A DNA stretch of 13,510 bases from Clostridia bacterium (GTDB taxonomy: Bacteria; Bacillota_A; Clostridia; Oscillospirales; Acutalibacteraceae): assembly GCA_017390825.1 (NCBI GenBank), contig JAFPAK010000386.1, positions 1 to 13,510 of the forward strand, given 5' to 3'. The stretch's first letter is position 1; each line of letters starts with the position of its first letter. Made by a program: the position numbers and the translations under genes. Below are positions 1 through 7,279 of the stretch, piece by piece. The notes beneath the pieces were generated by a model. That model did no database searches. It was not told the DNA's origin and saw nothing but the letters and a program-made list of their open reading frames with translations.

Positions 1-804
1 GAGTACATAGGTTGTGATTCGTTCTACAATACGGCTTTCTTTAATAACAAAGCAAATTGGGATAAGGACAATGTTCTTTATTTAGACAAGTATCTTATTG
101 GCGGTGTTCATTTTGAATATGGTGACGATGGGACAATATTTAATCACGGTGTCAGCGGTGATTATACTGTTAAATCCGGCACTAAGGTAATTGCTGAATA
201 TGCTTTCTGGGAGTGTGACGATCTTACAAGTATTACGATACCCAGTTCATTAAAAGAAATTGCTTACGGTGCATTTTCATGCTGTGATAAGCTTGCATCT
301 GTAAGCTTGCCTAATTCAATTGAAATGATTGGTGTAGATGCATTTTATGATTGCCCTTCGCTTACTGCTATAACTATTCCTGCATCGGTTGAAGTAATAT
401 CTGATTGTGCATTTTTGGATTGCTTTAATCTTAAAGAGATTACTATTCTCAATAAGGATGTATATATAAGCGATGAAGCTATAGGTTATTATTACAACCT
501 AGATGACGAAGGATATTGGCAAACAACTGTTGAAGGCCTTGTTATAAAGGGATATAAAGACTCTACGGCTGAAGAGTATGCGCTTGATAATGGATTTGAG
601 TTTAGCGAAATACAGTCAAAGCTCGGTGATTGCAATATGGATGGAAGTGTAAACGGTAAGGATGTTCTTGCGCTTCGTAAGCATATCGTTGGTTTCCAGG
701 TCAATATCGACCTTTCTGCTGCTGATTGTACCGGTGACGGTAATATCAACGGTAAGGATGTATTACAGCTTCGCAAAGCGATCATAGGCCTTGTAACCCT
801 GTAA
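1..804 (+). CDS. LRR (BspA-like) dockerin protein, C-terminal part
   Basis: The frame is open from base 1 to a TAA at 802-804, giving the last 267 residues of a larger secreted protein whose start lies upstream of the window. Residues about 55-150 carry BspA-like leucine-rich repeats (LRR_5 type) of about 23 residues, with recurring pieces such as AFWECDDLTSITIP, AFSCCDKLASVSLP and AFYDCPSLTAITIP. A short spacer of the type GYKDSTAEEYA follows at about 181-203. Residues about 208-264 are a type I dockerin with two calcium-loop/helix repeats, DCNMDGSVNGKDVLALRK and DCTGDGNINGKDVLQLRK. From family knowledge, a dockerin docks an extracellular protein onto a cohesin-bearing scaffoldin, so this protein is probably attached to a cellulosome or the cell surface. 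The LRR part would mediate binding rather than catalysis, which is inference. An internal ATG-like start at 307 is not the real start, because repeat sequence continues upstream of it. Confidence 0.9.
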   Translation, partial: EYIGCDSFYNTAFFNNKANWDKDNVLYLDKYLIGGVHFEYGDDGTIFNHGVSGDYTVKSGTKVIAEYAFWECDDLTSITIPSSLKEIAYGAFSCCDKLASVSLPNSIEMIGVDAFYDCPSLTAITIPASVEVISDCAFLDCFNLKEITILNKDVYISDEAIGYYYNLDDEGYWQTTVEGLVIKGYKDSTAEEYALDNGFEFSEIQSKLGDCNMDGSVNGKDVLALRKHIVGFQVNIDLSAADCTGDGNINGKDVLQLRKAIIGLVTL

Positions 805-817
805 AGCTTAATAAATC

Positions 818-848
818 AAAAAGTCAGGAGTCAAACTCCTGACTTTTT
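818..848. terminator. Bidirectional intrinsic terminator
   Basis: A perfect 14-bp inverted repeat (818-831 and 835-848) with a 3-nt loop is flanked by an A-run on the left and a T-run on the right, so it can end transcription from both sides. It serves the dockerin gene on the plus strand and the transporter gene on the minus strand. The minus-strand TGA (831-833) lies inside the hairpin. Confidence 0.9.
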
Positions 849-2009
849 CTTTGTGTTAAATAAGGCGATAAGTGTTATCAGCATTATTATAGGAAATACA
901 CAGCCAAGTATAAATACTGATTTCATATTTCCGGTTATATCTGATAATGTACCGCCGATACTCGGACCTAACAGACATCCGATATCACCGGCAAAAGCCA
1001 TATACGAGAAAAGCTTAACGCTGCTTTGAAAATGTTCCGGTGCAAGTGAATATACCCCCGGCCACATATTTGATACTGCAAAACCGCAGATAGCACAGCC
1101 TGCAAGCGAAAGCTCTGCAATTGGTGAGAAAACGATAACGCCGTAGCCGATTATGCAAAGCACACAGCAGCCGCACATTATAAGCTTTAACGGAACTCTT
1201 TTTACAAGGATAGCGGACAATATTCTGCCCGTACCCATCAAAACGGCAAACAGACATGGACCTAAAAGATCACCCACTGTTTTAGATACGCCGAGTCCTT
1301 CTTCTGCAAAGCTTGATGCCCATTGGCTGACCGTCATTTCAGATGCACCCGCCATCACCATCAGTAGTATGAACATATAGAACTTACCGGTTTTGAACAG
1401 ATCCCGTGAGCGCTCGCCGCTTTTTTTGCCTGCAAGCTCAGGAATAGGTACTTTTGTGAATATCACGGCATTAATAAGCGGTATCAGCGCCCATAGAAAG
1501 GCGAGCACATGCCAATTTGCAATTCCTATTGCTCTAAAAAATATTGTTGAAAACAGTACCACTACAGCCTGCCCCCAACTGTAAAAAGAATGGAGAATGC
1601 TCATTTGCGCTCCGCTTGAATTCTCATTACAACTTTCAGCGAGCGGACTGATTATAACCTCAACAAGTCCGCCACCGACGCCGCAAAGCACCATCGAAAG
1701 TGAAATTCCGATAAATGCGTCTGGGAGCAGATGCGGAAAGTAAGCCATCCCCGAAATGCCCACGGCAGCGCACAATTGCGACATTACCACCGATGCTCGT
1801 GTGCCGCAAAGCGGAATAATATGTGCAGATAAAATGTCAATTACAAGCTGACTTGTGAAATTGATCGCAATAAGTAGACTGATCTGCGAAAGGCTGATAT
1901 TGTAATTCTGCTGAAAGGTCAAATAGAGCAGCGGTGCAAAATTTATAACTATCGCTTGCGTAATAAAACCTGTATAGCAAGCAAGCTTTGTGGAGCGGTA
2001 GCCTTTGAT
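831..2009 (-). CDS. MFS transporter, start codon apparently ATC
   Basis: An inner-membrane major facilitator superfamily permease with about 12 hydrophobic helices. The LHSFYSWGQ piece after the fourth/fifth helix recalls the FucP-like sugar/proton symporter group, but the substrate cannot be named. The only standard start is TTG at 1922 (363 residues), which would lose the first helix. In the same frame upstream, bases 1923-2009 encode KGYRSTKLACYTGFITQ and then a hydrophobic stretch, a typical first MFS helix, and the frame closes at a TGA at 2022-2024. The best full-length start is ATC at 2007-2009 (392 residues), with GAGGA (2019-2023) nine bases upstream. No ATG, GTG or TTG is in frame there. 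A different frame has ATG at 2023-2025 with AGGA at 2036-2039, and one base lost near 2006-2010 would join the two frames. The gene may therefore use a rare ATC start, be weakly expressed, or be freshly broken. It ends inside a bidirectional terminator. Confidence 0.72.
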   Translation of the reverse strand: MKGYRSTKLACYTGFITQAIVINFAPLLYLTFQQNYNISLSQISLLIAINFTSQLVIDILSAHIIPLCGTRASVVMSQLCAAVGISGMAYFPHLLPDAFIGISLSMVLCGVGGGLVEVIISPLAESCNENSSGAQMSILHSFYSWGQAVVVLFSTIFFRAIGIANWHVLAFLWALIPLINAVIFTKVPIPELAGKKSGERSRDLFKTGKFYMFILLMVMAGASEMTVSQWASSFAEEGLGVSKTVGDLLGPCLFAVLMGTGRILSAILVKRVPLKLIMCGCCVLCIIGYGVIVFSPIAELSLAGCAICGFAVSNMWPGVYSLAPEHFQSSVKLFSYMAFAGDIGCLLGPSIGGTLSDITGNMKSVFILGCVFPIIMLITLIALFNTKKKSGV

Positions 2010-2041
2010 AGTAACACATCCTCATAAATAAATTGTCCTAT

Positions 2042-2072
2042 ATTATAATATACATTTTCAGCGAAATGTCAA
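2042..2072 (-). promoter_or_regulatory. Promoter of the MFS transporter gene
   Basis: On the minus strand there is TTGACA (2067-2072) and TATAAT (2042-2047) separated by 19 bases. Both boxes match consensus, but the spacing is two bases longer than ideal. The -35 box directly follows the T-run of the terminator of the upstream minus-strand gene. Confidence 0.6.
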
Positions 2073-2073
2073 C

Positions 2074-2112
2074 AAAAAATGCGCCTTGATCATTGATCAG
2101 GGCGCATTTTTT
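2074..2112 (-). terminator. Intrinsic terminator of the CNNM/CorC gene
   Basis: A 19-bp inverted repeat (2074-2092 and 2094-2112) contains one G-T wobble. The centre is TGATCA-T-TGATCA, so the real loop must open a few pairs. On the minus strand it ends in a run of six T. It starts within the stop codon of the CNNM/CorC gene. The A-run on the other side would allow it to work in both directions. Confidence 0.9.
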
Positions 2113-3374
2113 TAATCTTCATCAACAGTTTCTTGCTTTTCGTTTTGCTCTATCTGGATTTCAACTGTTCGCTTATCTTCAACTCTTGTAACGGTAACAT
2201 CAAGGTTTTCAAATACAAAACTGTCACCTGCATCAGGAATCTTAGAAAGCTGTTGCATTACCCAACCACCGACTGTAGTGATGTCTTCATCGTTCTCAAT
2301 CTCAAAATACTCAGAAAAATCTTCAAAGCTCATTGAACACATTATTTTAAATGTGTGTTCACCGATTTGCTCGATCTCGTTAACAACATCGTCGTGCTCA
2401 TCCCATATCTCGCCGACAAGCTCTTCAAGAATATCTTCGAGCGTTACAATACCCTCCGTGCCGCCATATTCATCGGCAACGACGGCGAGGTGTGATTTTT
2501 CCTTTTGCAGTACTGTCAGCAGCGTACTGATCTTCATCGAGCCGGATATAAATATCGGAGGAGTAATGATGGATTCCAACGGATTGCTTTTGTGGTACAC
2601 GCTGTTATGAAAATCCTTTTGGTGTATGATACCGATAATGTTATCTATTGTATCATCATATACGGGCAGACGCGAAAATCCGGTCTGCTGGAATAGCTTT
2701 GCAATTTCACCGTTCTGCGTGGTTTTGTCGATTGCAACAACATCAACACGAGGAGTGAGAATGTCGCTGGCTTCACGCTCTGTAAATTCGATAGCGCTTC
2801 TTATAAGCTCTGATTCCTGTTCATCAAGCTCACCGTCCTGCTCTGCCTCATCGACCATAATCAGCAGTTCATCTTCGGTGATGCCTGATGACTTGCCGAT
2901 CTTAAACATAGCGGTAAGACATGACTTAAATGCACTGAAAAGTGCATTTATTGGTGTTAAGAGCACCATTAGCATACGGATAAAAGGTGTAGAAAACATT
3001 GCAAATCTTTCGGGCATTTCCTTTGCAATTGTTTTTGGGCCTATCTCTCCGAAAATCAATACAACTATTGTAGATGCAATTGTTGAAAATGTTGCACCAA
3101 AATTTTTGCTTATGTTGTTTACAAAAAACAGCGTTGACACAGTTGCAAGCAGAATGTTTACAATGTTGTTTCCAATAAGCACTGTTGAAATAAGCTTATC
3201 ATATTTTTCCGATAGGGCATAGGTGCGCTTTGCTTTTTTATTACCTGTGTCCGCCATTGTCTTTAGGCGGATGCGGTTAAGCGATGTAAAAGCAGTTTCC
3301 GTGGCAGAAAAGTATGCCGAAAAAACAACGCACACGATCATAATTATTATTTGAATAATACTGTCCGTACCCAT
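2112..3374 (-). CDS. CNNM/CorC (HlyC) family membrane protein with CBS pair
   Basis: A 420-residue protein with the standard three-part layout of bacterial CNNM/CorC proteins. An N-terminal DUF21 membrane domain (about residues 1-185) contains the signature SAYFSATETAFTSLNR and the FGEIGPKTIAKE loop. A pair of CBS domains (about 205-325) includes ILTPRVDVVAIDK, GFSRLPVYDD and VVADEYGGTEGIVTLEDILE. A C-terminal CorC_HlyC domain (about 335-410) has TVGGWVMQQLSKIPDAGD. Members are linked to magnesium or other cation export or resistance; the old name hemolysin C is historical. CBS pairs usually bind adenine nucleotides or Mg-ATP. I chose ATG at 3374, not the longer frame from 3467: a good promoter lies at 3414-3442, inside the longer version, and the protein then begins directly with the first membrane helix. 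The ribosome site GAGGTG is at 3386-3391. It is a single-gene unit. Confidence 0.93.
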   Translation of the reverse strand: MGTDSIIQIIIMIVCVVFSAYFSATETAFTSLNRIRLKTMADTGNKKAKRTYALSEKYDKLISTVLIGNNIVNILLATVSTLFFVNNISKNFGATFSTIASTIVVLIFGEIGPKTIAKEMPERFAMFSTPFIRMLMVLLTPINALFSAFKSCLTAMFKIGKSSGITEDELLIMVDEAEQDGELDEQESELIRSAIEFTEREASDILTPRVDVVAIDKTTQNGEIAKLFQQTGFSRLPVYDDTIDNIIGIIHQKDFHNSVYHKSNPLESIITPPIFISGSMKISTLLTVLQKEKSHLAVVADEYGGTEGIVTLEDILEELVGEIWDEHDDVVNEIEQIGEHTFKIMCSMSFEDFSEYFEIENDEDITTVGGWVMQQLSKIPDAGDSFVFENLDVTVTRVEDKRTVEIQIEQNEKQETVDED

Positions 3375-3413
3375 AAAAGGGGAACTCACCTCTTGAATTT
3401 TATAATTAAATTC

Positions 3414-3442
3414 ATTATAGCAGTAATATAATGTAATTGCAA
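3414..3442 (-). promoter_or_regulatory. Promoter of the CNNM/CorC gene
   Basis: On the minus strand TTGCAA (3437-3442) and TATAAT (3414-3419) are separated by 17 bases, and a TG one base ahead of the -10 box gives an extended -10. The expected start of transcription near 3407 rules out a coding start at 3467. Confidence 0.75.
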
Positions 3443-3482
3443 CGATTTTTTTAAATACATACCGCACATTTAAAAAATATGC

Positions 3483-3511
3483 TTGACATAAAATGTGTGT
3501 AATGATATAAT
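3483..3511 (+). promoter_or_regulatory. Promoter of glnN
   Basis: TTGACA (3483-3488) and TATAAT (3506-3511) with an ideal 17-base spacer form a consensus sigma-A promoter. Transcription should begin near 3518, leaving a leader of about 80 bases before the glnN start. Confidence 0.88.
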
Positions 3512-3523
3512 GCTATCAACGAA

Positions 3524-3570
3524 ACAGCAAGGACGCTGTGAGTCATGTTATGGGCTCATAGCGTCTTTTA
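3524..3570 (+). promoter_or_regulatory. Leader attenuator of glnN: hexaloop hairpin competing with a terminator
   Basis: Two mutually exclusive structures are visible in the glnN leader. Hairpin P1 pairs ACAGC (3524-3528) with GCTGT (3535-3539) around the six-base loop AAGGAC, with A at loop position 1 and G at position 4. A second small hairpin can follow at 3540-3557. Alternatively 3529-3542 pairs with 3555-3568 in a 14-bp terminator-like stem with G-T wobbles, followed by a T-rich stretch (3566-3582, interrupted by A and G). P1 uses bases needed by the terminator stem. Six-base loops with A1 and G4 are the known recognition element of ANTAR-domain antiterminators, which control nitrogen genes in several Firmicutes. 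Assigning this leader to an ANTAR protein is inference: the second hairpin lacks the consensus loop, and no ANTAR gene is in the window. Confidence 0.55.
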
Positions 3571-3597
3571 TTGTTATTTTTTGGAGGAAATATAAGC

Positions 3598-5685
3598 ATG
3601 AGTACAAATGTACCGGAGATGTTCGGATGTTACGTCTTTAATGACAAGGTTATGAAGGACCGTCTTCCCAAGGAAACTTATAAGGCACTTAAAGAAACTG
3701 TCGAAAAAGGCGCAGCACTTGATCTCGCAGTTGCAAATGTTGTGGCAAACGCTATGAAACGCTGGGCTATTGATCTCGGCGCAACACATTATACACATTG
3801 GTTTCAACCTATGACCGGAACTACCGCCGGCAAGCACGATAGCTTTATCAGTCCGGATGGCAACGGTAATGTTATTATGGAGTTTTCGGGTAAGGAACTT
3901 GTTAAAGGCGAGCCGGATGCTTCATCCTTCCCATCAGGTGGTATCCGTGCTATTTTTGAAGCACGCGGATATACTGCATGGGATCCATCATCATACGCTT
4001 TTGTAAAGGAAGGTTCACTATATATTCCTACTGCGTTCTGTTCCTACACCGGAGAGGCACTTGATAAGAAAACACCGCTGTTGCGTTCAATGCAGGTTAT
4101 CAACGAGGCTGCAATGAAGATACTGAAGCTTTGCGGAAATACGGCAAAGCGTGTTACAACCACAGTAGGTCCCGAACAGGAATACTTTATCATTGATAAG
4201 GAAATGTATTTAAAGCGCAGTGACCTTATGTTCACCGGTAGAACTCTGTTTGGCGCTAAGCCGCCGAAAGGACAGGAGCTGGATGATCAGTATTTCGGTC
4301 AGCTTAAGCCAAAGATAGTTGAATTTATGCGTGATCTTGACGAGGAATGCTGGAAGCTTGGTATAAATGCAAAAACAAAGCACAATGAGGGTGCACCTGC
4401 ACAGCATGAAATGGCTCCGGTGTTTTCTACCACCAATGTTGCAACTGATCATAATCAGCTCACAATGGAGCTTATGAAGAATGTGGCTGACCGCCACGGG
4501 CTTGTCTGCCTTTTGCATGAAAAGCCGTTTGCCGGTGTAAACGGAAGCGGCAAGCATAATAACTGGTCGCTTTCTACAAATAAGGGAGAAAATCTTCTTA
4601 ATCCGGGTAAAACCCCTTATGAAAATACACAATTTCTTCTTTTTCTTGCCGCAGTTATCAAGGCAGTTGATGATTATCAGGATCTTATGCGTATTTCCGT
4701 TGCTTCAGCAGGAAATGATCACCGACTTGGTGCAAATGAGGCTCCGCCGGCTATCATCTCGATGTTCCTTGGCGATGAGCTTCAAGAGGTGTTGGATGCT
4801 ATCGAATCGGGTGAGTCATATGAGGCACACGAAAAGGTGGTAATGGATCTTGGTGTAAGCCTTATTCCTAAATTCAAAAAGGATAATACCGACCGCAACA
4901 GAACCTCGCCGTTTGCTTTTACCGGTAACAAGTTTGAGTTCCGTATGCTGGGTTCGTCTGCATCTATAGCTGACTGTAATACTGTGCTTAACACCATCGT
5001 TGCAGATGCTTTGACTGAATTCTATAAAGAGTTAAAAGACTCTACTGATATTGTAAGAGATGGTATGGCACTTATTCAAAAGACTATAAAAGCGCATAAA
5101 CGCATCATCTTTAACGGAAACGGATACTCCCATGAGTGGGAAAAGGAAGCAGAAGAAAGAGGATTACATAATCTAAAAACTACTCCCGAAGCACTCGCTA
5201 CGATGCTTGATGAGAAAAATATCAAACTCTTTGAAAAATTCGGTGTCTACACCAAAGAGGAGCTTGAGGCGAGATATGAGATATATATGGAGAATTATTG
5301 TACCACAATCTCTATTGAAGCACTTACGATGATAGATCTCATCAAAAAACAGGTTATGCCTGCGGTTATGGAATATGAGTCTATGCTTGTCGGACTTGTA
5401 GCTGACAAGGCTGCAGTCGGTGTGGGTGGCATTATGGAGAAGTCATTGGCTGAAAAGATTTCCGTGCTTGCCGATTCAATGTATATTAAACTTGGCAACC
5501 TCGAAGAAGCGGTACTCGGTGCAAAGGATATCGAGGGCACACAGGATAAGGGAATGTACTACCGCACCAGAATATTCTTGGGTATGCAGGAGCTTCGCGC
5601 AGTTGTTGATGAGCTTGAAACGCTGATCGGCTCTGAATATTGGCCATTACCGACCTATGCAGAAATGCTTTACAGCGTAATATAG
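3598..5685 (+). CDS. glnN: Glutamine synthetase type III
   Basis: Makes glutamine from glutamate, ammonia and ATP in the cytoplasm, the key step of ammonium assimilation. At 695 residues it has the length of the GlnN (GSIII) class, much longer than GlnA (about 440-470). Visible GSIII features are FPSGGIRAIFEARGYTAWDP near the N-terminus; the catalytic-core pieces GPEQEYFIID, KHNEGAPAQHEMAP and VNGSGKHNNWSLST (metal and glutamate site); AGNDHRLGANEAPPAI; and NRTSPFAFTGNKFEFRMLG (ATP/Arg region). The start is ATG at 3598, preceded by GGAGG (3583-3587) at ten bases; a TTG at 3571 lies in the leader T-rich stretch and has no ribosome site. The gene stands alone between its own promoter and terminator, with a likely attenuator in its leader. 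No GlnR or PII gene is in the window. Confidence 0.97.
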   Translation: MSTNVPEMFGCYVFNDKVMKDRLPKETYKALKETVEKGAALDLAVANVVANAMKRWAIDLGATHYTHWFQPMTGTTAGKHDSFISPDGNGNVIMEFSGKELVKGEPDASSFPSGGIRAIFEARGYTAWDPSSYAFVKEGSLYIPTAFCSYTGEALDKKTPLLRSMQVINEAAMKILKLCGNTAKRVTTTVGPEQEYFIIDKEMYLKRSDLMFTGRTLFGAKPPKGQELDDQYFGQLKPKIVEFMRDLDEECWKLGINAKTKHNEGAPAQHEMAPVFSTTNVATDHNQLTMELMKNVADRHGLVCLLHEKPFAGVNGSGKHNNWSLSTNKGENLLNPGKTPYENTQFLLFLAAVIKAVDDYQDLMRISVASAGNDHRLGANEAPPAIISMFLGDELQEVLDAIESGESYEAHEKVVMDLGVSLIPKFKKDNTDRNRTSPFAFTGNKFEFRMLGSSASIADCNTVLNTIVADALTEFYKELKDSTDIVRDGMALIQKTIKAHKRIIFNGNGYSHEWEKEAEERGLHNLKTTPEALATMLDEKNIKLFEKFGVYTKEELEARYEIYMENYCTTISIEALTMIDLIKKQVMPAVMEYESMLVGLVADKAAVGVGGIMEKSLAEKISVLADSMYIKLGNLEEAVLGAKDIEGTQDKGMYYRTRIFLGMQELRAVVDELETLIGSEYWPLPTYAEMLYSVI

Positions 5686-5690
5686 TATAT

Positions 5691-5725
5691 AAAAGCGTAT
5701 GAAGAGCGTTCTTCATACGCTTTTT
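5691..5725 (+). terminator. Intrinsic terminator of glnN
   Basis: A perfect 15-bp inverted repeat (5691-5705 and 5710-5724) with the loop GCGT ends in five T. It lies six bases after the glnN stop. The A-run on the left would also allow use in the reverse direction, but no minus-strand gene needs it. Confidence 0.92.
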
Positions 5726-5727
5726 AC

Positions 5728-5756
5728 TTGCAAGCGGTAAACATATAATATATAAT
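5728..5756 (+). promoter_or_regulatory. Promoter of the isomerase-hydrolase fusion gene
   Basis: TTGCAA (5728-5733) and TATAAT (5751-5756) with a 17-base spacer. It begins directly after the glnN terminator. The leader is short, about 15 bases, just enough for the ribosome site at 5763-5770. Confidence 0.7.
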
Positions 5757-5777
5757 CAACTTAAGGGGGAATTGGGC

Positions 5778-7208
5778 ATGACAGTTTATATTGCAAATGA
5801 CCACGGCGGATATGAGTTGAAAAAGAAGATAATGGTGCATCTTCAGAAAAAGAGAATATGGGTAGTAAATGAAGGTTCAGACAGTACCGATATAGTTCGC
5901 TATCCTTATTATGCATCGCGTGTTGCATCTGCAGTACATAAAAGACTTGCACCGTTCGGCATACTTATTTGCAGTACAGGTATAGGTATGAGCATGATTG
6001 CCAACAAGTATAAAGGTGTGCGTGCGGCACTTGTTGACAGTGTTGAAACAGCTGTGCTTACCCGCCAGCATAATGATGCGAATATTTTGTGTCTTGGCGG
6101 TAAGATCACTGACGATGAAACTGCAATTAAAATTGTGGATGCATTTTTAAATACCGAATATATCGGCGCAAGACACGATATTTCTCTTTCGCTCATCAAA
6201 AAAGCGGAGGATATAAATTTTTGCGGTGGATGCTACGATGAATTTGATGCCGAAAAGCAGTATTACCGTGAGGATTTTTACAGTAATATTTCAAGCAGCT
6301 GTGCTAATATTCTGCTTGATACAGATATGCTTACCGATTGCGATGATGTGGCAGCACTCGGTATGCTGCTTAATTTTGAACGCAGAAAAAAAGCTAGGAT
6401 ACTCGGTGTCACAGTATCATCACGCTATCCTGCATCAGCAGCGGTGGTGGATGCTGTCAACACATATTACGGCAGAGGTGATATTCCGGTAGGCGCGCCG
6501 AAAAACGGTACAGGAGCATATCGTGATGATTCCTGCTTTCTTGATATAATATCAAAAGAATTCCCACACAAAATCAAGGATAACGATGATGCCCCAGATG
6601 CTGTCAGCGTAATGCGTAAGGCATTGGCTGAAAGTGCTGATAATTCAGTGAAAATAGTCACTATCGGCTATCTTACCAATCTTGCGGGGCTGATGAAAAG
6701 CAGCGCTGATAATATCAGTCCCCTTTGTGGAATGGAGCTTATAGATAAAAAGGTCTGCGAGTGGATATGTATGGGAGGAAATTTTCCTGATGATCCTGCA
6801 ATAGACAATGTCAATTTTACGAGGGACAGTGAGCCTGCTTTGTACTGTATCCGAAATTATCGTGGTAAGATCACTTTTGTCGGCAGAGATATCGGTCACA
6901 ATATATTTTTCGGTGAAGAACTGCATAATGCAAGACAGGATAATATTATACGCAGAGCATATCAGTTGCATCGTGGAAGATACGGTGATAATTGGGATCA
7001 CCACACTGCTGATCCAAGTACTGTTCTTTATGCAGTTTGCGGACTTTGTGAGCATTTTGAAGCACAAAGCGGCAGTATGACGATATATGATGATTGCTCA
7101 TTTACATGGGATCCCGAAACTCCGTCAAATATGTCTTATCTTTTGCAAAAAGGAGACCGCAAGAACACGGCAAAGGATATATCAAAGGCAATATTGTATA
7201 ACCAGTAA
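5778..7208 (+). CDS. RpiB/LacAB isomerase fused to nucleoside hydrolase
   Basis: A 476-residue cytoplasmic fusion of two enzyme domains. Residues 1-145 are a full RpiB/LacAB sugar-phosphate isomerase (ribose 5-phosphate to ribulose 5-phosphate in RpiB). They have NDHGG at 7-11, YPYYA at 42-46, the catalytic Cys65 in ILICSTGIGMS and His98 in RQHNDANIL, all as in E. coli RpiB. Residues about 175-450 are an inosine-uridine nucleoside hydrolase (IUNH) domain. They have the calcium-binding aspartate cluster DTDMLTDCDDVAAL (181-194), TIGYLTNLA (295-303), VNFTRD (345-350) and WDHHTADPSTVLYAV (406-420), in the place of the usual late His/Asp metal site. IUNH enzymes split a nucleoside into base and ribose. 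The joint between domains (about 146-174) is short. The start is ATG at 5778, seven bases after AAGGGGGA; TTG at 5772 is too close to that site. The two steps belong to ribose salvage, but a kinase would be needed between them, so the real substrate is open. Confidence is high for the domains and low for the physiology. Confidence 0.88.
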   Translation: MTVYIANDHGGYELKKKIMVHLQKKRIWVVNEGSDSTDIVRYPYYASRVASAVHKRLAPFGILICSTGIGMSMIANKYKGVRAALVDSVETAVLTRQHNDANILCLGGKITDDETAIKIVDAFLNTEYIGARHDISLSLIKKAEDINFCGGCYDEFDAEKQYYREDFYSNISSSCANILLDTDMLTDCDDVAALGMLLNFERRKKARILGVTVSSRYPASAAVVDAVNTYYGRGDIPVGAPKNGTGAYRDDSCFLDIISKEFPHKIKDNDDAPDAVSVMRKALAESADNSVKIVTIGYLTNLAGLMKSSADNISPLCGMELIDKKVCEWICMGGNFPDDPAIDNVNFTRDSEPALYCIRNYRGKITFVGRDIGHNIFFGEELHNARQDNIIRRAYQLHRGRYGDNWDHHTADPSTVLYAVCGLCEHFEAQSGSMTIYDDCSFTWDPETPSNMSYLLQKGDRKNTAKDISKAILYNQ

Positions 7209-7217
7209 ATTTTTGAG

Positions 7218-7246
7218 TTGTAATATTTCTTGTTTTTTGATATAAT
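7218..7246 (+). promoter_or_regulatory. Promoter of the EamA transporter gene
   Basis: TTGTAA (7218-7223) and TATAAT (7241-7246) are separated by 17 bases, with a TGA extended -10 directly before the -10 box. No terminator is visible between the fusion gene and this promoter, so read-through from 5728 is also possible. Confidence 0.72.
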
Positions 7247-7279
7247 GGGCTGGTATTCTGATAAAAGGGATGTTTTGAT

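Noticed and set aside
2074..2112. Repeat-like TGATCA pair as a mobile-element end or operator
   Set aside because: It is explained fully as the centre of a terminator hairpin; no duplication or element sequence flanks it.
2626..3222. Long open frame on the plus strand opposite the CNNM/CorC gene
   Set aside because: It is fully antisense to a well-recognised protein, is Ser-rich low-complexity in character, has no ribosome site or promoter, and fits a mirror of the coding strand.
3375..3467. N-terminal extension of the CNNM/CorC protein to 3467
   Set aside because: The promoter at 3414-3442 lies inside it and the added residues do not match the family start.
4210..4632. 140-codon open frame on the minus strand within glnN
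   Set aside because: It is a shadow of the highly conserved glnN frame, with no recognisable domain and no start signals.
6645..7067. 140-codon open frame on the minus strand within the isomerase-hydrolase fusion
   Set aside because: It is antisense to the nucleoside hydrolase domain and shows no ribosome site or family features.
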